Made by a program: the position numbers and the translations under genes
Notes under the pieces: generated by a model
The model's input: the letters and a program-made list of their open reading frames with translations, nothing else
Database searches by the model: none
What the model was told of the DNA's origin: nothing
Shown: positions 28,620-38,143 of the stretch, piece by piece
Layout: every line of letters starts with the position of its first letter
Numbering within the stretch: position 1 is the first letter of the stretch
NCBI GenBank assembly: GCA_022821085.1
Contig: JAJEEG010000006.1
Location: forward strand, 2,790,001-2,854,000
DNA from: Candidatus Latescibacterota bacterium
GTDB lineage: Bacteria; JAAXHH01
Length of the DNA stretch: 64,000 nt
Reading direction: 5' to 3'

Positions 28620-29861
28620 CTACCCCACCCACACCGGGTGATCCGCGCCCAGGTGTTCGTACCCGTCCGTCAGCATGCGCGCATTCCCGCCGTCGGCACA
28701 GGCCAGCCAGATACCGCTCGGTGAACCCACCTCGGCGCGGCAGAAGGCGAACTGCGCACCATCCGGCGACCAGGCCGACCGGAAGTTCCAGACGCGCTCT
28801 TCAAACTGAATGAACTCCGATTCCTCGCCCGTGAAAGGGTCGAGCAGGCAGATCGCGGTGCCGCCGCGGGCTTCTTCCGGGTAGTAGTCCCGGTTGAAGT
28901 GGTCGGTGTCCGGACGTTGCGGCTGGTACGGCCAGGCCGTCCGGGAACCGGGCTCCGCGCGGGTGTAGGTGACCCGTTTTCCGTCCGGCGTCCACTGGGC
29001 GATATTGGAACCGCCGCCCCGGGAATCCGGGTTGCCGTAGGACGTGGCGAACCACTGGCGCTGACCGGTCGTAACCTTCCGGTGCGTTGCCCCGTCCGGG
29101 CCGTCGGGGCCGTCGGGGCCGTCGGGACTACCCAGGCACAGGTCGGCCCAGTCGTGTCCCGGATCATCGGGATAGTGACAGTCCTGGTAGATCAGCCACT
29201 TCCCGTCCGGTGACCACATGGGACCGAAGTACAGGTGTCCCTGCGCCCCAGCGACTTCCACCCGGTTTCCTCCATCCAGGTCCGACACGAATATGCAGTA
29301 GCTGTCCCGGCCTTCCAGCATGGTGGAATGGTAGGCGAACCTGCGGCCATCCGGACTGATCTGCACACAGTAGACGAACCCATCCTCGGCACCCGTGATC
29401 TCCTTCGGATCGGACCCGTCCAGGTCCATGGTCCAGATGCGCTGTTTCCCGTCGATGATCGGGTTCGTCACGAGACGTTCCTCACCCGTCAGGATATGGG
29501 TGCACCCCATGAACGGCGCGGGCCGGTTCTTGAGGGCGATCTCCTTCAGCAGCCGGTCTTCCTCCAGGTCGTATATCCAGAGGTGGACCCGCACGTTCCC
29601 CTCCCAGGCCTTGCCGGGTTTGTAGCTGGATAAAATCACCCTGCGGCGGTCTTCGAAGACGGGTCCCCAGCCCCAACTGGCCATGCCCGGGACGTCCAGA
29701 ACGGGGTACCAGACCCGCACGCCGGCCTTGGTCGTGGTAGCGTCGAGGTGGGCCGTGCCCGCGGAGTCATCCGTACCCGCCGTGGGTCCGGTGGCATCCA
29801 GATCGATCACGCCCAGCCGCCCGTGGGAGTTGAAGAGTATCCGGGATTGATAGTCTGACAT
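28620..29861 (-). CDS. TolB-like / oligogalacturonate-lyase-type beta-propeller protein
   Basis: 413 residues of WD40-like (PD40) blades, recognisable from repeated blocks such as VQISPDGRRFAYHSTM, MWSPDGKWLIYQD, QWTPDGKRVTYTRAE and AWSPDGAQFAFCRAE. Histidines and the TSYGNPDSRGGGSN loop recall oligogalacturonate lyase-type propellers, but I cannot confirm activity. No signal peptide. A 9-base repeat inserts SPDGPDGPDGPDG at about 266-278. The start at 29861 has GAGGG upstream; the frame extends to 29903 without support. Last gene behind the oad operon, convergent with ilvE. Confidence 0.7.
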   Translation of the reverse strand: MSDYQSRILFNSHGRLGVIDLDATGPTAGTDDSAGTAHLDATTTKAGVRVWYPVLDVPGMASWGWGPVFEDRRRVILSSYKPGKAWEGNVRVHLWIYDLEEDRLLKEIALKNRPAPFMGCTHILTGEERLVTNPIIDGKQRIWTMDLDGSDPKEITGAEDGFVYCVQISPDGRRFAYHSTMLEGRDSYCIFVSDLDGGNRVEVAGAQGHLYFGPMWSPDGKWLIYQDCHYPDDPGHDWADLCLGSPDGPDGPDGPDGATHRKVTTGQRQWFATSYGNPDSRGGGSNIAQWTPDGKRVTYTRAEPGSRTAWPYQPQRPDTDHFNRDYYPEEARGGTAICLLDPFTGEESEFIQFEERVWNFRSAWSPDGAQFAFCRAEVGSPSGIWLACADGGNARMLTDGYEHLGADHPVWVG

Positions 29862-29933
29862 GATGATTCCCTCTGTACCGGCCGCCAGAACTTCACTTGT
29901 CAACGATTGGGGCGTCGTGCGGAACGGAGATGT

Positions 29934-31010
29934 TCAGGGCGTCCTCCACACGATTCCTATGTGCATCCCCACATCGGGGGTGTTCTGGTACTGGCTGAGG
30001 TTTTCGGTCAGGCCGGCATCGAGCGACAGCGACTCGGACAGGGCGTACCGCACGCCGGCGGTCGCCTCGATGGCCGTGCGATTCAGGGGACCCAGCCGGC
30101 TGCTGGGAAAGGGGCCGATGTTGACCTGCGTCTGAAGTAGCGCCGCGAGCCGGCCCGTGGTCCGGTATTCGAAAGCCAGCACGAGCGTCGTGATGGACCG
30201 CAGGGGGAATCCCGCGCCGTTGGTGGGTCTGCCCAGCCGGCTATGCGCGAGGTTGGCATGGAAGATCATGTCCCGCTTCGGCCTGTCCGGCCGCCAGGTA
30301 GCGTATAACGCCGCTTGAAAATCCCAGCCCCCGCTGCCGGTCAGCGTTTCCAGGCTGCCCGTGGGCATCTTCAAGGCTGCGGCAAGGGCCATGACAACCT
30401 GCTCCCCGCCTCTGTTCAACGGTGTCTTCATCCGTACTACGAGTTCTCCAGGCCGAAAGCCTGCGGAATCCACGCTCCTGATCCAGAAACGGCGGTCCCT
30501 CACGACGAAAACGCCGTAGTCGTTCCTGGGAGCCCACTCCCGGCCACCGTTGGTCAGGTTGAACGCGCCGTGGAACCCCTCTATCACGCCGTCCAGGAAG
30601 CCCCCGCCGTGCTTCAGGAAGGGCAGCGTCATGCCGACCTGCAGCCGCGACGCGATCCGCCAGTCCAGATCCACCGCCAGGCGCAGGGATTCGGTGTCCA
30701 CGAATAGCCGGTACTCGTCTGCCGGAGCGGCCCGGTAGTAGTCGTCGGCGATCAGCGTATCGCCCACGGGAAGGGTGCTCGCATAGGTATTGGCGTAGTC
30801 GAACTGCACCGCCCACTGGATCGATCTCCGAGGCAGAAGGTCCCCGGCCTCGGGTCGCAGTCCCAGGAACAACATTCTGACGGGGAACTGATCGCGCTGC
30901 ATGAAGGGGCCGGTGGCCGGGGACTGGGAATAGGCGGGAAAAGCGGAGATTACGAGCGTCAACAGGCCGCAGGCAACCGCCCGGCGCAGCATGCGGACCA
31001 CGTTCGGCAT
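29934..31010 (-). CDS. DUF3187 family, probable outer-membrane beta-barrel protein
   Basis: 358 residues with a signal peptide (about 1-28, ending AFPAYSQ). Alternating amphipathic strands follow through to the end, including SIQWAVQFDYANTY, LDWRIASRLQVGMTLPFLKHGGGFLDGVIEGFHGAFNL (a hallmark of the family) and a last strand ending IGIVWRTP. The pattern is that of a barrel. Function is unknown. ATG at 31010 is used; a TTG two codons earlier overlaps the oadA stop, so the two genes are almost certainly co-translated. Its presence in an oxaloacetate decarboxylase operon is not explained. Confidence 0.75.
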   Translation of the reverse strand: MPNVVRMLRRAVACGLLTLVISAFPAYSQSPATGPFMQRDQFPVRMLFLGLRPEAGDLLPRRSIQWAVQFDYANTYASTLPVGDTLIADDYYRAAPADEYRLFVDTESLRLAVDLDWRIASRLQVGMTLPFLKHGGGFLDGVIEGFHGAFNLTNGGREWAPRNDYGVFVVRDRRFWIRSVDSAGFRPGELVVRMKTPLNRGGEQVVMALAAALKMPTGSLETLTGSGGWDFQAALYATWRPDRPKRDMIFHANLAHSRLGRPTNGAGFPLRSITTLVLAFEYRTTGRLAALLQTQVNIGPFPSSRLGPLNRTAIEATAGVRYALSESLSLDAGLTENLSQYQNTPDVGMHIGIVWRTP

Positions 31011-31012
31011 AC

Positions 31013-32824
31013 TCAACCCAGGTAGGCCAGGGTCTGGCCAGCGATTACCTGGACGCCGGGGTTGATGGAAACATGCGTCACGGTTCCGGCTACGTCGGCG
31101 GTGACCTCCATTTCCATCTTCATGGCTTCCAGGACCACGATGACGTCTCCTTCCTCGACGGCCTGTCCGGGTGTGACCGACACCTTGAGCACTTTCCCGG
31201 GGATCGGGGCGATGACCGGCGTGGTCCCCGCCCGTTCCGCCGCTTCCGTGGCGGCCTCGGACATATCGGGCTGCAAGTCGACGTCATAGGCCTTACCGTT
31301 CACGATCGCCGTCTTGCCTTCGATCCGGAGTGCGTAACTCCGGCCGTTGACCGTCACCTGGTATCCGCGGGGACCGTCCGTCGTGGCCATCGCGTCCTCC
31401 TCCAGCACCTCCTGGTCTGCCGGGGACTTCTTGCGGACGCCGATGAACCCTTCGCCCTTGAGGAAAGCCAGCCCCCGCTCGCCGCATGCCGCGACGATGA
31501 AGATGTTCTCGTCCGAGTCCTCTATCCCGGCTTCTTTCAACGCGCTGCGCGCCGCCTCGACACCCTTCTTCGGATCGTTGTCGTTGAGTTCCAGCACCGG
31601 CCGCCGGTTGGGCGGCAGGCCGAGCTGCTCCGAGGCGATGTTCACGACCACCGGGTCCGGGGGCACGGGCGTCCGGCCGAAATAGCCCAGGACCATCCGG
31701 CCGTAGTCCTCCGCAATCTTCTTCCAGGGCCCCATCATCACGTTGTTGAAAGCCTGCTGGAAGTAGAACTGGGAAACGGGCGTGACGGACGTTCCGTACC
31801 CGCCTTTCTCGACGACCTCGCTCATGGCCTTGATGATGGCGGGATAGCGGTCCATGATCCCGTTGTCCCGGAGCATCTGCGTATTGGCGGTCAGGGCGCC
31901 GCCCGGCATGGGGCTCCACGGAAGCAGGGGCTCGACGGCCACGGCCTCGGGCGGCAGGAAATAGTCCTCCATGCATTCCTTCAGGATCTCCGCCGCTTCG
32001 CGCACGCCGTCCGGGTCGATGTCCAGGTCGTAGTCCGTGCCGCGGAGCGCGTGCCACATGACGAGGATGTCGGGCTGGGAGGTGCCGCCCGACACGGGCG
32101 CGAAGGCCAGGTCGATGGCGTCGGCGCCGGCTTCGAGCGCCGCCTGGTACGCCGCGACGGAGATGCCAGCCGTGTCGTGGGTGTGGTAATGGATCCAGGT
32201 CCCCTCGGGCAGCAGCTTCCGGGCGGCCTTGACGGATTCATACACCTTGGAGGGCACGGCCGTGCCCGACGCGTCCTTGAAACACACCGAGTCGAAGGGG
32301 ATGTCAGCGTCGAGGATCTTCCTGAACGTCTCCGTGTAGAACGCCGCGTCGTGGGCGCCCGCGCAGCCCGGGGGCAGTTCCATGACCGTGACGCACACCT
32401 GGTGCCTGAGACCGGCCTCCGTGATGCACCGGCCGCTGTGCACGAGGTTCTCGACGTCGTTCAGGGCGTCGAAGTTCCGGATGGTCGTCATGCCGTGCTT
32501 CTTGAACAACTCCGCGTGCAACCGGATGATGTCGCTGGGCTGCGAATCCAGTCCGACCACGTTCACGCCCCGGGACAGGGTCTGCAGGTTGGCGTCCGGG
32601 CCCACCGCCTCCCGGATGGCGTCCATCCGCTCGAAGGCGTCCTCGTTGCAGTAGAAATAGGGCGACTGGAACAGGGCGCCGCCGCCGGCCTCAAAGTAGT
32701 CGATCCCCGCGTCCCGCGCCGCTTCCACGGCGGGCATGAAGTCGCCGGTAAAGACGCGCGCGCCGTAAACCGACTGGAATCCGTCGCGGAACGTGGTGCA
32801 CATGAAATGGACTTTTTTCTTCAC
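31013..32824 (-). CDS. oadA: Oxaloacetate decarboxylase alpha subunit (biotin-carrying carboxyltransferase)
   Basis: 603 residues in the cytosol. Moves CO2 from oxaloacetate (or a related acyl substrate) to biotin, which the membrane beta subunit decarboxylates to pump Na+. The N-terminal HMGL-like barrel has TTFRDGFQSVYGARV, FDSVCFKDASGTAVP and IHYHTHDTAGISVAAYQAALEAGADAIDLAF (metal His residues). A conserved carboxylase domain follows (PGGALTANTQMLRDNG). After a linker comes the biotinyl domain with EAMKMEME, Lys569 being the biotinylation site. Pyruvate carboxylase subunit B has the same layout, but the oadB and oadG genes alongside favour the sodium pump. Confidence 0.93.
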   Translation of the reverse strand: MKKKVHFMCTTFRDGFQSVYGARVFTGDFMPAVEAARDAGIDYFEAGGGALFQSPYFYCNEDAFERMDAIREAVGPDANLQTLSRGVNVVGLDSQPSDIIRLHAELFKKHGMTTIRNFDALNDVENLVHSGRCITEAGLRHQVCVTVMELPPGCAGAHDAAFYTETFRKILDADIPFDSVCFKDASGTAVPSKVYESVKAARKLLPEGTWIHYHTHDTAGISVAAYQAALEAGADAIDLAFAPVSGGTSQPDILVMWHALRGTDYDLDIDPDGVREAAEILKECMEDYFLPPEAVAVEPLLPWSPMPGGALTANTQMLRDNGIMDRYPAIIKAMSEVVEKGGYGTSVTPVSQFYFQQAFNNVMMGPWKKIAEDYGRMVLGYFGRTPVPPDPVVVNIASEQLGLPPNRRPVLELNDNDPKKGVEAARSALKEAGIEDSDENIFIVAACGERGLAFLKGEGFIGVRKKSPADQEVLEEDAMATTDGPRGYQVTVNGRSYALRIEGKTAIVNGKAYDVDLQPDMSEAATEAAERAGTTPVIAPIPGKVLKVSVTPGQAVEEGDVIVVLEAMKMEMEVTADVAGTVTHVSINPGVQVIAGQTLAYLG

Positions 32825-32865
32825 GTTGGTTCCCTCGTTTTAAGGGTTCGATGTATTCAACGCAC

Positions 32866-33996
32866 TTACCCGCCCACCAGGACGGACCAGAGTATGCCCG
32901 CGGCGATGGCGGAGCCGAGGACGCCCGCCACGTTGGGCGCCATGGCGTGAAACAACAGGAAATTCCGCGGGTCTTCGCGATGGGCTTCCACCTGGGCTAC
33001 CCGCGCCGCCATGGGCACGGCGGAGACGCCAGCCGCACCGATCAGCGGGTTGATCTTGTCTTTGACGAAAAGGTTCAGGAACTTGGCGAAGAGCACGCCG
33101 CCGCTCGTCGCGATGCAGAAGGAGACCACGCCCAGGGTGAAAATGAAGAGCGATTCCAGCGAAAGGAACGCGGACGCCTGCGTGCTGGCGCCGACCGAGA
33201 ACCCCAGGAGGATGGTGACGATGTCGATCATCGAGGTCCGCGCCGTATTGGCCAGCCGTTCGGTGACGCCGCATTCCTTGAGCAGGTTGCCGAAGAAGAG
33301 CATGCCCACGAGCACGATCGAATCCGGCGCGATCATGGCGGCGATGATGAAGGCGGCGATGGGGAAGAGGATCTTCTCCCGCTGGGAGACCGTACGGGGC
33401 GGCGCCATGCGGATCAGCCGTTCCTGCCGCGTCGTGAAAAGCCGCATGATGGGCGGCTGGATGATCGGTACCAGGGCCATGTAGGAATAGGACGCGATGG
33501 CGATCATGGAAAGCAGGTGTGGCGCCAGTTTCGATGACAGGAAAATGGCCGTGGGACCGTCCGCGCCGCCGATGATGGCGATGGCGCCTGATTCGGCCGG
33601 CGTAAAACCGATGGCCATGGCGCCGAGGAGGGTCAGGAAGATGCCGATCTGCGCGGCGGCGCCCAGGAGCACGAGCCGCGGGTTGGACAGCATGGCCGAG
33701 AAATCGGTCATGGCCCCGATGCCCAGGAAGATCAGGGGCGGGAAGACGCCTTCCCTGACGCCGAAGTAGATGTAGTAGAGGACGCTGCCTTCATCGTAGA
33801 CCCCATGGCCGTCCCCTTCCATCATGGGGATGTTGCCCAGCATAATGCCGAAACCGATGGGCACCAGCAGCAGCGGTTCGTATCGGCGTACGATCGCGAG
33901 GAAAACCATGACCATGCCGATCAGGATCATCACGGCATGTCCCCACGTCGCCGAGGCCAGACCGGAAGCCGACAGAAAATCGTACAGTATCGTCAT
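32866..33996 (-). CDS. oadB: Na+-translocating decarboxylase beta subunit
   Basis: 376-residue membrane subunit with about nine to eleven hydrophobic helices that decarboxylates carboxybiotin and exports Na+. Family signatures are intact: IGAMTDFSAMLSNPRL, AIAIIGGADGPTAIFLSSKLAP with the essential Asp in GGADGPT, ASYSYMALVPIIQPPIMRLFTT with the conserved Tyr/Pro region, and ASTQASAFLSLESLFIF. Homologous GcdB and MmdB share these, so the substrate is set by the alpha subunit. It lies between oadG and oadA. Confidence 0.95.
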   Translation of the reverse strand: MTILYDFLSASGLASATWGHAVMILIGMVMVFLAIVRRYEPLLLVPIGFGIMLGNIPMMEGDGHGVYDEGSVLYYIYFGVREGVFPPLIFLGIGAMTDFSAMLSNPRLVLLGAAAQIGIFLTLLGAMAIGFTPAESGAIAIIGGADGPTAIFLSSKLAPHLLSMIAIASYSYMALVPIIQPPIMRLFTTRQERLIRMAPPRTVSQREKILFPIAAFIIAAMIAPDSIVLVGMLFFGNLLKECGVTERLANTARTSMIDIVTILLGFSVGASTQASAFLSLESLFIFTLGVVSFCIATSGGVLFAKFLNLFVKDKINPLIGAAGVSAVPMAARVAQVEAHREDPRNFLLFHAMAPNVAGVLGSAIAAGILWSVLVGG

Positions 33997-34018
33997 TTAG
34001 TCCGTCCGCATGGCCTGG

Positions 34019-34282
34019 TTACCGATGATTGTTCTTCTCGTCGAGCGCGAACCCGACGGCCGCGGCCACGGCTTCTTCATCTTGCGGGGAATCCGTACCG
34101 GTGGGGTTGTGCGGATTTTCAGGGAGCATGCCTCCCAGCGCCGCCGCGACCCTGGGTAGCATGGCAATGCAGAAGCTGATCGCGGCGAGGGCCAGGAACA
34201 CGATGAACATGCCCGTGAAGGCGACTTCGAGACCCTGGCCTTCCAGGATTCGTTGCCATCCGGTGTACAGGGGATTGGACAT
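34019..34282 (-). CDS. oadG: Oxaloacetate decarboxylase gamma-like subunit
   Basis: 87 residues: one N-terminal membrane helix (about 16-40, GLEVAFTGMFIVFLALAAIS), then a short acidic soluble tail ending ALDEKNNHR. The EGQGLEVAFTGMFIVFLAL opening is typical of OadG, which assembles the complex and can bind zinc through C-terminal residues. First gene of the oad operon. The frame extends upstream to 34465, but the ATG at 34282 is preceded by AAAGGG and begins the family-like sequence. Confidence 0.85.
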   Translation of the reverse strand: MSNPLYTGWQRILEGQGLEVAFTGMFIVFLALAAISFCIAMLPRVAAALGGMLPENPHNPTGTDSPQDEEAVAAAVGFALDEKNNHR

Positions 34283-34289
34283 TAGCCCT

Positions 34290-34319
34290 TTGACAGAATC
34301 CGTAGTGACGTTAGATATT
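34290..34319 (+). promoter_or_regulatory. Possible sigma70-type promoter for the amidohydrolase gene
   Basis: TTGACA at 34290-34295, 18-base spacer, GATATT at 34314-34319, about 120 bases before the start at 34440. It lies in the divergent gap behind oadG. Confidence 0.4.
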
Positions 34320-34439
34320 ACCGATGGGTCCAAGTAAAGGACGGGGCACGCTGCGGGCAAGGGATTTATACGGGTCGAACGAGGTGGCAAAGACACCCGT
34401 TCGGAGCGCCAGCCGGCGACCGGCACGCGGGATACCTTT

Positions 34440-35747
34440 ATGAACGAAGACAAGAGAAACGGCACTTACGCACTGGCCCCGGACCGCATCTGGGACGGCG
34501 TTTCCGACGAGACGCGAAGCGGTGTGGCCGTCGTGGTGAAGGACCGACTCATCGACGCGGTTATGCCCGTCTCCGAAGTCCCCGCCGGCATGGAGACCGC
34601 CGTCCTGCCGGAATGTACGCTCCTGCCGGGGCTGATGGACGCCCACGTCCACTACAGCTCCGTCATGGGACCGCCTTTCCTGGCTGCCGGGGTGACCACG
34701 ATCCGCGACGTGGGCAACGAACTGGCCTGGATCCTGGGGGAGCGCGAGCGCCATGCAGAGGACCTCTCCGCCGGTCCCGCCATCCTGTGCTGCGGACACC
34801 TGCTCGACGGGCCCAGGGTCTACTGGCCCCAGTTGGGCCGCGCCCACGCCACCCCCGGCGAAATCGCCGATTCGGTCCGGCGGCACGTGGAAGCCGGAGT
34901 GGACCAGATCAAACTGTACGCGGGCGTGGAACCCCCGCTGCTGAAGGCGGCGGTCGACGCCGCCCATGCATCGGACAAATTCGTGGTCGCCCATCTGCAG
35001 GCGACCACCGCGGAGGATGCCGCGCGGATGGGTCTGGACGAGTTCGAACACCTGGCCGGGTGCGGCGTGGCCTGGCGGGCGGCCTCCGAGGCGGAGGACG
35101 ATCTCGTGATCGACCTGCTCCTGGAACGGGACGTGATCATCGATCCGACCCTGGTGGTCTGGGACCGGCTCGGGCGCGTCCTGGACCGCCCCTTCCATCA
35201 CGACGCCCGGAGGGCCTGGGTCCACCCCCGCCACCTGGACATCTGGCAACGGTATCTCAGCCGTTTCGGACCCCCGGAGCACCGGTGGAGGTACCAGGGC
35301 GCCATGGTCCACCTGAAGCGGTTCCTGCGAAGGGCCCATGAGCGGGGGGTGACCGTTGCGCTGGGCACGGACACGCCCTTCCCCCACCTCGTGCCCGGGA
35401 TGAGCGTGCATGACGAGCTCGCCATGTACACGGACGCCGGCATCCCGGCCGTGGACGCCCTGCGATCGGCCACTTCGATCAACGCCCGGGTCCTGGGCAT
35501 CGACGGCCGGACCGGTTCGATCCGGCCGGGCCTGCGGGCCGACCTGGTGGCGGTCCGGGGGAACCCCCTCGAACGGATCGAGGATATCGAGAACGTACAC
35601 TGCACGGTGCGCGAAGGACGGCGGTTCGAGCCGTCCACCCTGATGCGGGCCTTCAAGTCGACCTTGGACGGGGAGCCCGACGGCGCGGTCACCCGGGATC
35701 TGCTGGATTACGTCGACGGCAAACACGTGAATCGGCCGGCCTCATGA
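34440..35747 (+). CDS. Amidohydrolase-family protein
   Basis: 435-residue metal-dependent hydrolase with the composite-domain fold. Metal motif HxH in LMDAHVHYSS (about 65-74), a later His in KFVVAHLQATTAEDA, FEHLAGCG, and TDTPFPHLVPG (final Asp in GTDTPFPH) near 305. The C-terminal strands SIRPGLRADLVAVRGNPLERIEDIENV close the composite domain, as in imidazolonepropionase- and dipeptidase-like members. The substrate is unknown. The end overlaps the next small gene by 4 bases. Confidence 0.88.
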   Translation: MNEDKRNGTYALAPDRIWDGVSDETRSGVAVVVKDRLIDAVMPVSEVPAGMETAVLPECTLLPGLMDAHVHYSSVMGPPFLAAGVTTIRDVGNELAWILGERERHAEDLSAGPAILCCGHLLDGPRVYWPQLGRAHATPGEIADSVRRHVEAGVDQIKLYAGVEPPLLKAAVDAAHASDKFVVAHLQATTAEDAARMGLDEFEHLAGCGVAWRAASEAEDDLVIDLLLERDVIIDPTLVVWDRLGRVLDRPFHHDARRAWVHPRHLDIWQRYLSRFGPPEHRWRYQGAMVHLKRFLRRAHERGVTVALGTDTPFPHLVPGMSVHDELAMYTDAGIPAVDALRSATSINARVLGIDGRTGSIRPGLRADLVAVRGNPLERIEDIENVHCTVREGRRFEPSTLMRAFKSTLDGEPDGAVTRDLLDYVDGKHVNRPAS

Positions 35748-35947
35748 AACGGATGATAAAGGATTTTCTGTTCTGCCTGATCATTGCCGCCGCCACCGCG
35801 GCCATCCCCGCGGCCGGCGTAAGCACGCTGCTGGCGATGACCGGGATCATCGAGGACGACCGGGCGTTGATCTGGATTTTCCTGGCCCTCGCCATACCCA
35901 TTTTCGTTATTGCCTACATGCGCGTTACGAGAAACCCGCGCGGATGA
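35744..35947 (+). CDS. Small two-helix membrane protein
   Basis: 67 residues: MKRMIKDFLFCLIIAAATAA opens one hydrophobic helix (about 8-32), a short acidic loop (GIIEDDRAL), then a second helix (about 42-60) and a basic end (MRVTRNPRG). No family recognised. The start overlaps the amidohydrolase stop as ATGA, good evidence that it is translated with it. Confidence 0.65.
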   Translation: MKRMIKDFLFCLIIAAATAAIPAAGVSTLLAMTGIIEDDRALIWIFLALAIPIFVIAYMRVTRNPRG

Positions 35948-36037
35948 TCCGGAGTGAACAGGACAGGGCGAAGACGAACGAGCGCCCCCGGCCGGGACGC
36001 ATTTGAATATACGGCCCACCACATGGAGGACGGCAAC

Positions 36038-36577
36038 ATGACACACGAGACACAGGCGGCGACGCTGGGCGGTGGTTGCTTCTGGTGCCTGGAAGCGATC
36101 TACCAGCAGATCAAGGGTGTAACGAGCGTGGTATCGGGCTATGCCGGCGGCAGCGTGGACAACCCGGATTACAAGTCCGTATGCACCGGCGCCACGGGCC
36201 ACGCCGAGGTCGTGCGGATCACCTTCGATCCGGCCGCGATCAGCTACGCGGACCTCCTCCATATCTTCTGGCGCATACACGACCCGACTACGCTCAATCG
36301 GCAGGGCGGGGACGTCGGCACGCAGTATCGTTCGATCATCCTCTACCACGACGAAGAACAGAAGCGCGCGGCCGAGTATTCGAGGACGGAGGCCGACGCG
36401 TCGGACCTGTGGAGCGCGGCGATCGTTACGGAGATCGAACCCCTCGAGGTTTTTTACGAGGCCGAAGCGTACCATCACGACTATTACCTCAACAATCCGC
36501 GGCAACCATACTGTTTCATGGTCATCGACCCGAAGGTGGACAAGTTCAGAAAGTCCTTCCAGCACATGCTGTCGTGA
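36038..36577 (+). CDS. msrA: Peptide-methionine (S)-S-oxide reductase
   Basis: Repairs oxidised methionine using thioredoxin. 179 residues with LGGGCFWCLEAIYQQIKGV holding the catalytic Cys in GCFWC (about 11-15), SGYAGGSVDNPDYKSVCTGATGHAEVV, HDPTTLNRQGGDVGTQYRSIILYH, and FYEAEAYHHDYYLNNPRQPYC. No MsrB domain is attached. The start at 36038 follows GGAGG by 8 bases; an in-frame ATG at 36023 and a longer frame from 35954 are less likely. It is followed at once by the M81 peptidase gene. Confidence 0.95.
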   Translation: MTHETQAATLGGGCFWCLEAIYQQIKGVTSVVSGYAGGSVDNPDYKSVCTGATGHAEVVRITFDPAAISYADLLHIFWRIHDPTTLNRQGGDVGTQYRSIILYHDEEQKRAAEYSRTEADASDLWSAAIVTEIEPLEVFYEAEAYHHDYYLNNPRQPYCFMVIDPKVDKFRKSFQHMLS

Positions 36578-36594
36578 ACCAGGAGCGCTTCTCC

Positions 36595-38064
36595 GTGCGC
36601 GTGGGCATCCTCTCGCTGATCCACGAATCCAATACGTTCAGCCACACGCCGACGACGCTGGACCTGTTCCGCCGGGACGGGATCCTGACGGGCGAAGCCG
36701 TCGCCGATCATTTCAGGGGCGGATTCCACGAGATCAGCGGATTCCTGGAGGGACTGGACGACGCCCGCATCGATGCCGTGCCGTTGTTCTACGCGTCCAC
36801 CCCGCCATCCGGCCGGATCACGCAAGAGACCTGCGACGCGCTGATCGAGATGATGTTCGCGCAGCTCGCGGGCGCGGGGCCGCTCGACGGCCTGCTGGTC
36901 GCGCCCCACGGCGCCAATGCGGGCGAGGGTGCGGATTACCACGATCTGGACGGGTGCTGGCTGACCCGGTTGCGCGGGGAGATCGGGCCGGACATCCCGG
37001 TCATCTGCACCATCGATCCCCACGCCAATCTATCCCCGCGCATGGTCGCGGCCTGCGACGCCACCATCGCCTACCGCACCAACCCGCACCTGGACCAGAA
37101 GCAGCGGGGCCTTGAGGCCGCGGCGCTCATGGCCCGGACCCTGTCGGGGGAGGTTCGTCCCGTGCAGGCGGCGGCTTTCCCGCCGGTGGCCATCGGCATC
37201 GAGCGCCAGGACACGTCCTCGCCGCCCTGCCGGCCCCTTTACGAAAAAGCGGACGCATGGCTGGAGGCGACCGGCGTCCTGTCGAACAGCGTCGTCCTCG
37301 GGTTTCCCTACGCGGACGTGCCGGAAATGGGTTCGGCCTTCATCGCTGTGACCGACGGCGATCCCGATCTGGCCCGGCGCATCGCGGACGATCTCGCCGG
37401 TTACCTGGTGGCGCACCGGGACGAATTCGTCGGCGAGTTCATTTCCATCCCCGAAGCCGTCGATGCCGCGCTGGACGGCGAGGGGCCCGTGTGCCTGCTC
37501 GACATGGGCGACAACGTGGGCGGCGGTTCGGCGGCGGACGGCACGCTCATTGCCCACGAGGTGTTGAGGCGCGGGGAGGTGAAGACCTTCCTCTGCCTGT
37601 ACGATCCCGTATCCGTCGAGCGGGCCGTTGCCGCGGGCGTGGGCGCGAGGATTACGCTGGACATGGGCGGCAAGACGGACGACCGGCACGGTCCGCCCAT
37701 CCGGACCGAAGTGCGGGTGCTGGGGATCCACGAAGGACGCTTCACCGAATCCGCCGTGCGCCACGGCGGCCGGACGGACTTCTACATGGGCCGGACCGCC
37801 GTGGTTACCGCGGACGGGGGACTGACAGCGAGCCTGACGTCGCTGCGCACGGTGCCGGTCAGCCTCGGCATGATGACCAGCATTGGCCTGGACCCGGCCG
37901 ACTTCCACGTGCTCATCGCCAAGGGCGTCCACGCGCCCACGGCGGCCTACGCGCCCGTGAGCAAGCGGCTGATCAGGGTGGATACGCCCGGCGCCACGAC
38001 CGCGGACATGCGGCGGTTCGACTTCCGGTACCGGCGGCGGCCGCTCTATCCGTTCGAGGAATGA
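36595..38064 (+). CDS. M81-family metallopeptidase (MlrC/microcystinase C-like)
   Basis: 489 residues. The N-terminus MRVGILSLIHESNTFSHTPT with HESNTFS is the MlrC signature, followed by LLVAPHGANAGEG, DGCWLTRLRGEIG, ICTIDPHANLSPRM (DPHAN, metal ligands) and YRTNPHLDQKQRG. The C-terminal domain has LLDMGDNVGGGSAADGTLI. The family includes the last enzyme of microcystin breakdown, but most members are of unknown function. GTG at 36595 has AGGAG 9 bases upstream and gives the family-like start; GTG at 36574 would overlap the msrA stop. Confidence 0.9.
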   Translation: MRVGILSLIHESNTFSHTPTTLDLFRRDGILTGEAVADHFRGGFHEISGFLEGLDDARIDAVPLFYASTPPSGRITQETCDALIEMMFAQLAGAGPLDGLLVAPHGANAGEGADYHDLDGCWLTRLRGEIGPDIPVICTIDPHANLSPRMVAACDATIAYRTNPHLDQKQRGLEAAALMARTLSGEVRPVQAAAFPPVAIGIERQDTSSPPCRPLYEKADAWLEATGVLSNSVVLGFPYADVPEMGSAFIAVTDGDPDLARRIADDLAGYLVAHRDEFVGEFISIPEAVDAALDGEGPVCLLDMGDNVGGGSAADGTLIAHEVLRRGEVKTFLCLYDPVSVERAVAAGVGARITLDMGGKTDDRHGPPIRTEVRVLGIHEGRFTESAVRHGGRTDFYMGRTAVVTADGGLTASLTSLRTVPVSLGMMTSIGLDPADFHVLIAKGVHAPTAAYAPVSKRLIRVDTPGATTADMRRFDFRYRRRPLYPFEE

Positions 38065-38143
38065 TCCTGCGGCCTCGAGGCGGCGTCGCCGAACCGGTCC
38101 TCGCGGCGGCCGACGAGGCGGCCGTTGAGGCGGTCCGTATAAC

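Noticed and set aside
31073-32950. Plus-strand frame of about 625 codons opposite oadA
   Set aside because: oadA on the minus strand has clear catalytic and biotin motifs; the plus frame has none.
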